Assembly: GCA_963728935.1 (NCBI GenBank)
Contig: CAVSMC010000012.1
Location: 248,001 to 312,000 of the forward strand
DNA length: 64,000 nucleotides
Direction: 5' to 3'
Origin: CAVSMC01 sp963728935
GTDB lineage: Bacteria > Pseudomonadota > Gammaproteobacteria > Burkholderiales > Casimicrobiaceae
Shown piece after piece: positions 44,415 to 52,193 of the stretch; within the stretch, counting starts at the first letter, position 1; the number at the start of each line of letters is the position of its first letter. The notes beneath the pieces were generated by a model. It was not told the DNA's origin. It worked only from the letters and a program-made list of their open reading frames with translations, and did no database searches. The position numbers and the translations under genes are program-made.

Positions 44415-45185
44415 ATGAGTGATATCGCCGAAGCGCTGATTCGCGTCGAGGACCTCGCGGCCGGCTACGAGGGGAACGCGATCCTCGAGCACATCACGTT
44501 CGACGTGCGCCGCGGCGAGGTGTTCGGCATTCTCGGGGGTTCGGGCTCCGGCAAGACGACGATCATGAAGCACGTGATCGGGCTGCTGCCGCCGATCTCG
44601 GGTCGCGTGATGTTCGGCGACGACGACATGTGGACGGCCGACGAAGCCACGCGCGAGCGCATCCTGCGCCGGATGGGCGTCATGTATCAGTCCGGCGCGC
44701 TGTTCGGATCGATGACGCTGCTCGAGAACGTGCGGCTTCCGCTCGAGGTCTATACGGATCTGCCCGACGATGCGATCGACCTCGTCGCGAGGATGAAGCT
44801 CTCGCTCGTCGGGCTCGAGGCGTTCACCGGGCATCTGCCGGCCGAGCTTTCCGGCGGCATGCAGAAGCGCGCCGGCATCGCGCGCGCGATGGCGCTCGAT
44901 CCGGCGATCCTGTTCCTCGACGAGCCGTCGTCGGGGCTCGATCCGATCACGGCAGCGTCGCTCGACGCGACCATTCGCCGGCTCGCCGACAACCTCGGCG
45001 TGACGTTCGTCATGGTCACGCACGATCTGGGCAGCATTTTCGTCGCCACCGATCGGGTGATCCTGCTGCACAAGTCGGCGCGCGGTATCATCGCCGAGGG
45101 CGATCCGCGCAAGCTTCGAGACGAAAGCGACGATCCTCGCGTGCGTGCGTTCTTCCGCCGCGAGCCCGAGACGGCGCCCGCCTGA
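44415..45185 (+). CDS. mlaF: MlaF-type ABC ATPase
   Basis: 256 residues with Walker A GGSGSGKTT (41-49), signature LSGGMQKRAGIARAMA, Walker B ILFLDEPSSGLDP and the HD switch. Gly-Gly-Met-Gln-Lys-Arg in the signature is characteristic of MlaF/Ttg2A. It powers lipid movement by the MlaE-type permease upstream. The 87-bp gap after mlaE contains only GC-rich sequence. Confidence 0.94.
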   Translation: MSDIAEALIRVEDLAAGYEGNAILEHITFDVRRGEVFGILGGSGSGKTTIMKHVIGLLPPISGRVMFGDDDMWTADEATRERILRRMGVMYQSGALFGSMTLLENVRLPLEVYTDLPDDAIDLVARMKLSLVGLEAFTGHLPAELSGGMQKRAGIARAMALDPAILFLDEPSSGLDPITAASLDATIRRLADNLGVTFVMVTHDLGSIFVATDRVILLHKSARGIIAEGDPRKLRDESDDPRVRAFFRREPETAPA

Positions 45186-45193
45186 CCGCGTCC

Positions 45194-46258
45194 ATGAGCG
45201 TCAAAGCCAACTATTTCAAGCTCGGGCTGTTCGTGATCGGCGCCATCGTCGTCGGTGCGCTGCTGCTGCTCGTCATCGGCTCGGGCCGCTGGTTCCAGCC
45301 GCGCATCACCATCGAGACCTATTTCAACGAGTCGGTGCAGGGTCTCGACATCGGTTCGAAGGTCAAGTATCGCGGCGTCGTGATCGGCGAAGTGACGCGC
45401 ATCTCGTTCACGTACACGCGCTACCAGCAGGAAAAGCCGATGTCGGAGCGCTTGCGCTACGTCCTCGTCGAAGCGCAGCTTCAGCCGCAGCTGCTCGGCG
45501 GACGCGCCGCCGCCGGCGACATCACGAGCCCGCAGAACGCGACGCTCGAAGTCGAGCGCGGCTTGCGCGTGCGCATCGCGCCGCAGGGCATCACCGGCAC
45601 GAACTATCTCGAGATCGATTACGTCAACGCCGAAACGAACACGCCGTTGCCGATCGACTGGGAGCCGATCTTCATCTACATCCCGAGCTCGCCGTCGACG
45701 GTGGCGCAGTTCGTCAATGCGGCTTCCGAGATCGTCGACCGGCTGCACCGCCTCGACGTCGAAGGCACCGTCGACAAGCTGAACACGCTGCTCGTCACGA
45801 TGAACGAGCGCGTCAGCGGACTCGACACACGGGCCATCTCGCAGCGCACCGAGAAGGTGCTCGACCGCCTCGACCGCACGCTCGCTTCGGTCGACGCGAA
45901 GAAGATCTCCAACGAGGCGTCGGGGCTTCTCGCCGACCTTCGCCAGTCGAACGCCGAGCTGAAGCAGACGCTCGAGAATCCCGCGTTGAAGAAGCTTCCC
46001 GAGGATGCATCGGCGGCGGTCGAGCGCTTCCGCAAGCTGGTCGAGGATCCGAACCTCCCGCGCTCGCTCGCGAGTCTTTCGCGCACCCTGTCGCGGCTCG
46101 ACAAGATCTTCGGCGGCGGCGAAGCCGACCTCGTCACCACGATCGAGAACCTGCGACAGATCACCGACAATCTGCGCGACCTGACCGAAGACACGAAGCG
46201 CTATCCGTCGAACGTGCTGTTCGGTGCGCCGCCGCTGCCGATTGAAAGGCCCAAATGA
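45194..46258 (+). CDS. mlaD: MCE-domain (MlaD/PqiB-like) lipid-binding protein
   Basis: 354 residues: one membrane anchor (about 8-30), an MCE domain (about 38-120, TYFNESVQGLDIGSKVKYRGVVIGEV) and a long helical C-terminal part predicted as coiled-coil (about 165-340). Hexameric MCE rings carry lipids across the periplasm; the long helical tail is like PqiB/YebT rather than short MlaD. The ATG at 45194 starts 8 bp after mlaF, and the stop overlaps the lipoprotein gene. Confidence 0.92.
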   Translation: MSVKANYFKLGLFVIGAIVVGALLLLVIGSGRWFQPRITIETYFNESVQGLDIGSKVKYRGVVIGEVTRISFTYTRYQQEKPMSERLRYVLVEAQLQPQLLGGRAAAGDITSPQNATLEVERGLRVRIAPQGITGTNYLEIDYVNAETNTPLPIDWEPIFIYIPSSPSTVAQFVNAASEIVDRLHRLDVEGTVDKLNTLLVTMNERVSGLDTRAISQRTEKVLDRLDRTLASVDAKKISNEASGLLADLRQSNAELKQTLENPALKKLPEDASAAVERFRKLVEDPNLPRSLASLSRTLSRLDKIFGGGEADLVTTIENLRQITDNLRDLTEDTKRYPSNVLFGAPPLPIERPK

Positions 46259-46890
46259 ACGTCTGCCCGTCGCGCGCGCGGCGCGCGTTCCCGCTGCTCG
46301 GCATCGCGATGCTCGCCTTGGCGCTTGGCGGCTGCAATACATTGTCGCGTCCCGCTCCGGTGAAGAACACGTTCCTCCTTGCGCCGCAGGCCCCCCAGGC
46401 CGTGGCGCGGCCGAAGCCGGGCACGCTGCGCGTCGGTGCGATCAACGTTGCCGCTCCGTTTCGCGGCAAGCAGTTCGTCTACCGGGAATCCGAGCTGAAA
46501 TACGTCAACGACTTCTACACGGAGTTTCTGGTCCCCCCGGCGTCGATGATCCACGAGGCGACAGCGCGCGCGCTCGATCGGGCGCGCGTGTTCGAACGTG
46601 TCGTGCAGCCGGGCGCGCGGTCGGATGCCGACTACACGTTGGACGGCTTCGTCGAGGCGCTGTACGGCGACGCGCGCAACGCAACCAAGCCGAGCGCCGA
46701 GCTTGCGATCACGTACTACCTCACGCGATCGGATGCGGCGTCGCCGTTCTGGTCGAAGGAGTATCGGCGCAGCGTTCCGCTTGCCGGCGCCACGCCCGAC
46801 CAGTACGCGAGCGCGCTGTCCGTGGCGTTCGGCGAGATTCTCGCCGAGCTCGCGAAAGACCTTTCAACGGTCGAGCTTCCGCCGAAGTGA
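46255..46890 (+). CDS. ABC-type transport auxiliary lipoprotein (PqiC-like)
   Basis: 211 residues with a lipoprotein signal, lipobox ALGGC (Cys27). The body (FLLAPQAP, LRVGAINVAAPFRGKQFVYR, YTEFLVPPASMIHEATARAL) matches the ABC_trans_aux family found with MCE operons. It should sit in the outer membrane and receive the MCE tunnel. The ATG overlaps the mlaD stop (ATGA). Confidence 0.9.
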   Translation: MNVCPSRARRAFPLLGIAMLALALGGCNTLSRPAPVKNTFLLAPQAPQAVARPKPGTLRVGAINVAAPFRGKQFVYRESELKYVNDFYTEFLVPPASMIHEATARALDRARVFERVVQPGARSDADYTLDGFVEALYGDARNATKPSAELAITYYLTRSDAASPFWSKEYRRSVPLAGATPDQYASALSVAFGEILAELAKDLSTVELPPK

Positions 46891-46892
46891 CG

Positions 46893-46994
46893 GTCGTCCC
46901 CGCGAACGCGGGGACCCAGCGTCGTTGGTCGAAAGTCCATTGGATTCCCGCCCCCCCGCCTCGAACATTCGGGGGCACGGTTCGCGGGAATGAC
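46893..46994 (+). repeat. Double-hairpin repeat, copy F with nested insertion
   Basis: A copy starting just after the lipoprotein stop. Its right-hand hairpin is split by about 28 extra bases that themselves have complementary ends (CCCCCG and CGGGGG). It ends 8 bp before the rimO stop and may terminate both convergent transcripts. Confidence 0.82.
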
Positions 46995-47001
46995 GTCGAC
47001 G

Positions 47002-48417
47002 CTACTTCGCGAGCGTGCCCGTCAAATCGTGCTCGTCGGAGCCGGTCACGCGCACGCGCGCGAACGAGCCGACCGCGAGCTCGCCGCCATCCACGATCCG
47101 AACGACGCCGTCGATTTCGGGCGCGTCGGCAGCGCCGCGCGCAACGGCGAACGCCGCGCGGCCGCGGCCGTCAACGGCATCGACCAGGACCGTGATCGTT
47201 TCGCCGATCCGGCGCGCGAGCCGAGCGGCGCTGATCGTCGATTGCAACGCCATGAAGCGCGCCCGCCGTTCTTCCTTGAGCTCGTCGGGCACCGGGTGCG
47301 GCAATGCATTCGCCGCGGCGCCGTCGACCGGTGAATAGGCGAAACAGCCGACGCGATCGAGCTGCGCGGCTCGCAGGAACTCGAGCAGCTCGTCGAATTC
47401 GCGGTCGGTTTCGCCGGGAAACCCGACGATGAACGTGCTGCGTACGACCAGCTCGGGCCGTGCCGCACGCCATGATTCGATGCGTCGCAACGTGCCTTCG
47501 GCATTCGCCGGGCGTTTCATCAAGCGCAGAAGCCGCGGGCTCGCATGCTGGAACGGCACGTCGAGATAGGGCAGCAATCCGCCGCGGCCGGGATCGTCGC
47601 TCATCCGCGCCAGCACGTCATCGACGTGCGGATAGGGATACACGTAGTGCAGCCGCACCCACGCACCGTGCTCGCGCGCGAGCGCGTCGAGCTCGCCGGC
47701 GAGCTCGGTCATCCGTGTCTTCATCGGCCGTCCGTGCCAGAAGCCGGTGCGGTAGCGGACGTCGACGCCGTACGCGCTGGTGTCCTGCGACACGACGAGG
47801 ATCTCGCGCACGCCGGCCTTCAGCAGCCGCTCGGCTTCGGCGAGCACTTCGCCCAGCGGGCGGCTGACGAGGTCGCCGCGCATCGACGGAATGATGCAGA
47901 ACGTGCAACGGTGATTGCACCCCTCGCTGATCTTGAGGTACGCGTAGTGGCGCGGCGTGAGCTTGATCCCTTGCGGCGGCACGAGGTCGACGAACGGATC
48001 GTGCGGCTTCGGTAGCTGCGCATGAACGGCGGCCATCACTTCGGCCGTCGCATGCGGACCGGTGACGGCGAGCACGCGCGGATGCGCCGCGCGCACGAAT
48101 CCGCCGCCGTCCTTCGCGCCGAGGCATCCGGTGACGATCACCTTTCCGTTCTGCGCGAGCGCCTCGCCGATCGCGTCGAGCGATTCGGCGACTGCCGCAT
48201 CGATGAAGCCGCAGGTGTTGACGACGACGAGATCGGCACCCTCGTACGACGGCGCGATCGCGTAACCTTCGGCACGAAGCTGCGTCACGACTTGCTCGGA
48301 GTCGACGAGCGCCTTCGGACAGCCGAGCGAGACGAAACCGACGCGCGGCGCATCGTGGACGCTCGCCGCTCGTCGCTGCGACCGCTTGATCGGCGCGCTC
48401 ATCGTACCGGCTTGCAT
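47002..48417 (-). CDS. rimO: Ribosomal protein S12 methylthiotransferase
   Basis: Adds a methylthio group to an Asp of ribosomal protein S12. 471 residues in the usual order: N-terminal MTTase domain with Cys33 (GCPKALVDSE), NTCGFID and TGCLG for one 4Fe-4S cluster; radical-SAM domain with CNHRCTFC; and a C-terminal TRAM domain. The length is slightly above that of E. coli RimO because of about 20 basic N-terminal residues. It is downstream of phaR with a terminator between them. Confidence 0.96.
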   Translation of the reverse strand: MQAGTMSAPIKRSQRRAASVHDAPRVGFVSLGCPKALVDSEQVVTQLRAEGYAIAPSYEGADLVVVNTCGFIDAAVAESLDAIGEALAQNGKVIVTGCLGAKDGGGFVRAAHPRVLAVTGPHATAEVMAAVHAQLPKPHDPFVDLVPPQGIKLTPRHYAYLKISEGCNHRCTFCIIPSMRGDLVSRPLGEVLAEAERLLKAGVREILVVSQDTSAYGVDVRYRTGFWHGRPMKTRMTELAGELDALAREHGAWVRLHYVYPYPHVDDVLARMSDDPGRGGLLPYLDVPFQHASPRLLRLMKRPANAEGTLRRIESWRAARPELVVRSTFIVGFPGETDREFDELLEFLRAAQLDRVGCFAYSPVDGAAANALPHPVPDELKEERRARFMALQSTISAARLARRIGETITVLVDAVDGRGRAAFAVARGAADAPEIDGVVRIVDGGELAVGSFARVRVTGSDEHDLTGTLAK

Positions 48418-48464
48418 GGTTGCGCTGCGTCAGCGCAGGCGAACGCTGCGTGGTTGCGCGGCGC

Positions 48465-48490
48465 AAAAAAAACCGGGCGACGCGCCCGGT
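48465..48490 (-). terminator. Intrinsic terminator of phaR
   Basis: On the minus strand ACCGGGCG-CGT-CGCCCGGT forms a strong stem followed by eight T residues. It lies 22 bp after the phaR stop and in front of rimO, so rimO probably has its own promoter or depends on read-through. Confidence 0.9.
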
Positions 48491-48511
48491 TGTTGCGGCG
48501 CTTTGCGGCGG

Positions 48512-49087
48512 TCATCGCTTTTCCTCGTCGTCGACCTCGGATTGACCGGCTGCTCCGAAAGCCGGAAACGTGAGCGACGTGAAGATTCCGCGCGTCTGAT
48601 CCTGCATGCGTTGCTGCATGTCGAGAAAGAGCTTGGCGCTCTGCTCGAGATAGTTGCCGAGCATCCCCTGCATCGCCGGCGCCTGCATCTGCATGAACTG
48701 CTTCCACAGGTCCGGCGTGAGCATCATCTTGTCGCCGTAGATCTGCTTCGTCTGCTCCTGCAGCTTCTTTTGGATCGCGAGGAACGCCTTGACGTTCTGC
48801 TCCATGTAGCTGCCGATGATCGTCTGCTGCGCCGTGCCGTAGAAGCGGATCATCTGGGCGAGCATTTCGGAGCTGAACATCGGCAAGCCGCCGGACTCCT
48901 CGTCGAGGATGATCTGAAGAAGGATCGCGCGGGTGAGGTCATCGCCGGTCTTCGCATCGACCACCTGGAAGTCGATGTGCTCGAGCACCATCTGCTTCAC
49001 GTCGGCGAGCGTGATGTAGCCGCTGTTGGCCGTGTCGTACAGCCTGCGGTTCGGATATTTCTTGATCATGCGAGGCGCTTCGGCCAT
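48512..49087 (-). CDS. phaR: Polyhydroxyalkanoate synthesis repressor PhaR
   Basis: 191 residues: N-terminal PHB_acc_N DNA-binding domain (IKKYPNRRLYDTANSGYITL) and the PHB_acc helical domains that bind PHB granules. It represses phasin genes until PHA is present. It is divergent from phaP, with two PhaR-type boxes in the gap. A strong intrinsic terminator follows. Confidence 0.95.
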   Translation of the reverse strand: MAEAPRMIKKYPNRRLYDTANSGYITLADVKQMVLEHIDFQVVDAKTGDDLTRAILLQIILDEESGGLPMFSSEMLAQMIRFYGTAQQTIIGSYMEQNVKAFLAIQKKLQEQTKQIYGDKMMLTPDLWKQFMQMQAPAMQGMLGNYLEQSAKLFLDMQQRMQDQTRGIFTSLTFPAFGAAGQSEVDDEEKR

Positions 49088-49115
49088 ACGAGACTCCGAC
49101 CTGTCGAGTGGGGCT

Positions 49116-49121
49116 ATTATA
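49116..49121 (-). promoter_or_regulatory. Probable -10 box of the phaR promoter
   Basis: TATAAT on the minus strand, 29 bp upstream of the phaR ATG. No good -35 hexamer lies 16-18 bp away, so the promoter may be weak or activated. Confidence 0.45.
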
Positions 49122-49174
49122 AACCGCTGATTTCCCTATGGTTTGGATAGTTGCACCAGAGTGGTAACGCGCTC

Positions 49175-49195
49175 TTTGTGCATTGCAGCAAAAAC
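49175..49195. promoter_or_regulatory. PhaR box 1, upstream of the phaP -35
   Basis: TTTGTGCATTGCAGCAAAAA, matching box 2 at 49231 in 17 or 18 of 20 positions. It ends 4 bp before the -35 hexamer of phaP. TGC/GCA-rich sites of this kind are the known PhaR targets. Confidence 0.75.
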
Positions 49196-49198
49196 TCC

Positions 49199-49227
49199 TT
49201 GACTTCGCCAAAACCTGTCCCTACAAT
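49199..49227 (+). promoter_or_regulatory. Sigma-70 promoter of phaP
   Basis: TTGACT, exactly 17 bp, then TACAAT: one mismatch from consensus in each hexamer. Transcription would begin near 49234, inside PhaR box 2, leaving an untranslated leader of about 140 nt before phaP. Confidence 0.8.
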
Positions 49228-49230
49228 GCA

Positions 49231-49250
49231 TTTGTGCGGTGCAGCAAAAC
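49231..49250. promoter_or_regulatory. PhaR box 2, over the phaP transcription start
   Basis: TTTGTGCGGTGCAGCAAAAC, a direct repeat of box 1 placed 56 bp downstream. It covers the predicted start site, so bound PhaR would block initiation. Confidence 0.78.
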
Positions 49251-49372
49251 CGGCCGGAACCGAGCGGCCGATACCGACCACCGCGGGACTCACTCAACGA
49301 ACTTACGCAACTTGGAATCACCCGTTGGGTCGCGGCTCGACCCGTGATGACTCGAGACGAAAGGAAACCCCC

Positions 49373-49918
49373 ATGTACAACGCCGTCGATCAATTCGCCG
49401 AACTGAACAAAGCCAATGTCGCACAAGCGACCAAGTACGCCGCGCTCGCCATCGAGAACACCGAGAAGCTCGTCAAGCTCAATCTGACCGCCGCCAAGGC
49501 CGCGATTGCGCAGGGCGTCGAAAGCGCCGAAGCCGCCGTTGCGATCAAGGACGTGCAGGAGCTTATCGCGCTGCGCTCGAAGTACACCGAAGCGAGTGTG
49601 CAATCGGCGCTCGGCTATTCGCGCAACGTTTACGAACTCACGCAGGAAGCGCAAGCGCAGTACGCGCTGCTCGCCGAACAAGCGTGGGCCGACTACACCA
49701 AGGGCGTCGCTGCCTGGGTCGAAAAAGCCACGAAGTCGGCGCCCGCGGGATCCGACGTCGCCGTGAACGCGTTGAAGTCGACGATCGCGGCTTCCACCGC
49801 GGCGTTCGACCAGTTCCAGAAGGCGACCCGGCAGGTCGTGAACTTCGCCGACGCGAGCGTGCGCGCCGCTGCGGCGAACGCGCCGAAGGTCGCGCCGAAG
49901 GGTAAGAAGGCTGCGTAA
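49373..49918 (+). CDS. phaP: Phasin (PHA granule-associated protein)
   Basis: 181-residue helical phasin that coats PHB granules. MYNAVDQFAELNKANV at the start and YTEASVQSALGYSRNVYELTQEAQ are typical of the Burkholderiales PhaP family; the C-terminus is Ala/Lys-rich. The ATG at 49373 has an AAGGAAA site 7 nt upstream. Two terminators follow the gene. Confidence 0.95.
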   Translation: MYNAVDQFAELNKANVAQATKYAALAIENTEKLVKLNLTAAKAAIAQGVESAEAAVAIKDVQELIALRSKYTEASVQSALGYSRNVYELTQEAQAQYALLAEQAWADYTKGVAAWVEKATKSAPAGSDVAVNALKSTIAASTAAFDQFQKATRQVVNFADASVRAAAANAPKVAPKGKKAA

Positions 49919-49979
49919 CAACCGCAACATCGCTTCGCTGCGGGTGCCCCCGGTTTAGCGCGGTGGCCGCAGCGAGCGC

Positions 49980-50025
49980 GGGGCCGCCCGCGTGACTTGA
50001 ACGGTTGCGCGGGCGGCCCCATCTT
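49980..50025 (+). terminator. First hairpin after phaP
   Basis: A 13-bp GC stem (GGGGCCGCCCGCG with its complement ending 50020) around a 15-nt loop, followed by ATCTTTT. A plausible terminator about 60 bp after phaP. Confidence 0.65.
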
Positions 50026-50076
50026 TTGATTGTGTCTCCTTCTGTATTCTTCTCCTCCTCCTGAAGGATACAGCCT

Positions 50077-50106
50077 AGCCCCGCGGCTTGCCGCGGGGCT
50101 TTTTTC
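50077..50106 (+). terminator. Second, strong intrinsic terminator after phaP
   Basis: AGCCCCGCGG and its perfect complement around a 4-nt loop, followed by six T residues. Together with the hairpin at 49980 it gives phaP a double stop. The 220 bp from here to the next gene show nothing else. Confidence 0.88.
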
Positions 50107-50325
50107 GTCGTTCGAACGCGGGTGCTGCGTGCGTCTTTCGTACACGCATGCACGATTCGACAGCGTTGGAGCGATCGCGACACGACGTCGCGCACGAACG
50201 CGACCGAACGCCGCGACCTCGCGCAACCATTGATTCAACGCAGAACGCTCTCGCCGCGTCCGGCACACGATGTGATTTGCGGACCGGCCAAGGAATAATG
50301 AGCACGGCCGGGCGCAGCGACAATC

Positions 50326-51213
50326 ATGCGGCGCAATTGCCCGAGTTGCGGAGCAAAGATCGAGCGGATTCATCGTTGCCGGATCGATCGGCTGGTGGCG
50401 ATCTTTCATCCGCTCTATCGTTACCGCTGCAGGAGCTCCGCGTGCGGGTGGCAAGGCTTCCTCGACCGCGATGGCATCGAATGCAAGGCATGGGAGCGGA
50501 GGACGTTGCGCTTCGCTGTCGTGTCCATCATCGCCACGCTAACGATCGCGGCCGTTTACGGCATTGATCGGCTCGGCGCAGCTGGACCGGTCGACCGTTC
50601 CACGGTTGCGGCCGATGCGCGGTCGAACGTCGTCGCGCGATTGGCGCCCGGCGAAACGCGCGACGGCACGCTGCTCGCGCCAGACGATGAGCGCGCCGCC
50701 GACAACCGATCGGCGCTGCAACTACGCCGCGGCTGCGCGTGGGGCGTCCCTGGCCGCAATCCATATCGCGGCACCGTTGCCCAGGCGATCGCGGCAGCGA
50801 AACTACCTCTTTCCGTCGCACGGGCGATCGAAGCGCGAATCGACCGCCATGCTGCAACCGATCGAGTCTATATCACGCGCGATGCGATCCGCACGATGGA
50901 CCTGAGCCGCTCGTTCGACACCAAGACGACGGCAATGACCTTCGGCACGTCTCTGTGCTTCGACACGCGCGTCAATTTCTTGCCGGGGCACGTCGAATAC
51001 GCCGATCTGTACGAGACGGTCGATGAGCACGGCGTGCGCTTTTCCGTGATGGTGCCCGACGTGTGCGGCAACGTCGCCGTTCTCGCCGAGCGGGCGGACG
51101 AGTGGCCGGCTTTCGACGCGAGCGACGGCCAGGCCGTTGGCAAGGCGATCACGATCGGTAATGCAGTGGGCGCACCCGGCGCCGTCGCCTTGGCGATGCG
51201 TCAGGGACATTAG
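50326..51213 (+). CDS. Hypothetical zinc-ribbon membrane protein
   Basis: 295 residues. The N-terminus has CPSCG, then two further Cys (RCRSSACGW), suggesting a small zinc ribbon. One membrane helix lies at about 62-80 (FAVVSIIATLTIAAVYG). The C-terminal half of about 200 residues includes CGNVAVLAERA, which resembles the end of some secreted betaproteobacterial proteins of unknown function. It lies between phaP and the convergent phaB gene, but no PHA link is evident. No good ribosome site precedes the ATG. Confidence 0.65.
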   Translation: MRRNCPSCGAKIERIHRCRIDRLVAIFHPLYRYRCRSSACGWQGFLDRDGIECKAWERRTLRFAVVSIIATLTIAAVYGIDRLGAAGPVDRSTVAADARSNVVARLAPGETRDGTLLAPDDERAADNRSALQLRRGCAWGVPGRNPYRGTVAQAIAAAKLPLSVARAIEARIDRHAATDRVYITRDAIRTMDLSRSFDTKTTAMTFGTSLCFDTRVNFLPGHVEYADLYETVDEHGVRFSVMVPDVCGNVAVLAERADEWPAFDASDGQAVGKAITIGNAVGAPGAVALAMRQGH

Positions 51214-51251
51214 ATCGTAGATTGCGCGGCCTCGCGATCGCCGCAGACCCC

Positions 51252-51279
51252 GACGAGGCAGCATGCACGCCGCCTCGTC
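51252..51279. terminator. Bidirectional hairpin between convergent genes
   Basis: GACGAGGC and GCCTCGTC form a perfect 8-bp stem with a 12-nt loop in the gap between the zinc-ribbon protein gene and phaB. No T-run follows on either side, so termination is only suggested. Confidence 0.35.
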
Positions 51280-51295
51280 TTCGCACGCTCGGCGG

Positions 51296-52048
51296 TCAAT
51301 ACATATGCTGGCCGCCGTTGATCGCGATGTTCGCGCCGGTGACGAATGCAGCCTCGTCGCTTGCGAGGTATGCGACCAGCCCCGCGACTTCCTCGGGCTT
51401 GCCGAGCCGTCCCATCGGAATCTGCGGAATGATCTTGCTGTCGAGCACGTCCTGCGGGATCGCCATCACCATCTTCGTGCCGATATAACCGGGCGAGATC
51501 GTATTGACGGTGACACCCTTGCGCGCGACTTCGAGCGCGAGCGCCTTCGTGAAGCCATGCATGCCCGCTTTCGCGGCCGAATAGTTGACCTGGCCGAACG
51601 CGCCTTTCTGGCCGTTCACCGAAGAAATGTTGATGATGCGGCCCCAACCGCGCTCGACCATGCCGTCGCACACTTGCTTCGTCATGTTGAAGCAGGAATC
51701 GAGATTCGTCTTGATCACGGCGTCCCAGTTTTCTTTGTCCATCTTGCGGAACGTCATGTCCCGCGTGATCCCCGCGTTGTTGATCAGGACGTCGATCGGA
51801 CCGACGTCCTTCGCGACGGCGGCGATACATTGGCCGCACGATTCCCATTGCGTGACGTCGCAGGCGTATGCGCGGAACCCATAACCCATCTTGTTCATGC
51901 CGTCGAGCCACTCCTTCGCTCTCGTGTTGCCGGGTGAGTAGGTCGTCACGACCTTGTCTCCGAGCGCCGCGAGCTTGACGCAGATTGCTTCGCCAAGGCC
52001 GCCCATTCCGCCGGTGACCAAAGCGATGCGAGGAGTATTCGTTACCAT
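51296..52048 (-). CDS. phaB: Acetoacetyl-CoA reductase
   Basis: NADPH-dependent reduction of acetoacetyl-CoA to R-3-hydroxybutyryl-CoA, the PHB monomer. 250-residue SDR with the nucleotide loop GGMGGLGEAI, NNAGITRD and the catalytic Ser-Tyr-Lys in ISSVNGQKGAFGQVNYSAAKAG, identical in style to known PhaB proteins. It follows phaC by 145 bp on the same strand. phaA is not present. Confidence 0.95.
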   Translation of the reverse strand: MVTNTPRIALVTGGMGGLGEAICVKLAALGDKVVTTYSPGNTRAKEWLDGMNKMGYGFRAYACDVTQWESCGQCIAAVAKDVGPIDVLINNAGITRDMTFRKMDKENWDAVIKTNLDSCFNMTKQVCDGMVERGWGRIINISSVNGQKGAFGQVNYSAAKAGMHGFTKALALEVARKGVTVNTISPGYIGTKMVMAIPQDVLDSKIIPQIPMGRLGKPEEVAGLVAYLASDEAAFVTGANIAINGGQHMY

Positions 52049-52193
52049 GTTGTCGTCCTCCAGCCAATGTTCGCACGTCGATAGGTGCGGTTGAAGAGCA
52101 TCGATCGGCTCGGACCGCGGCGGCGAAGCCGCGCGCGACTCGAGAATCTTTTTACGCTTGCACCGGCGTGCCGTCTACCGCTTGCGGCCGCCG

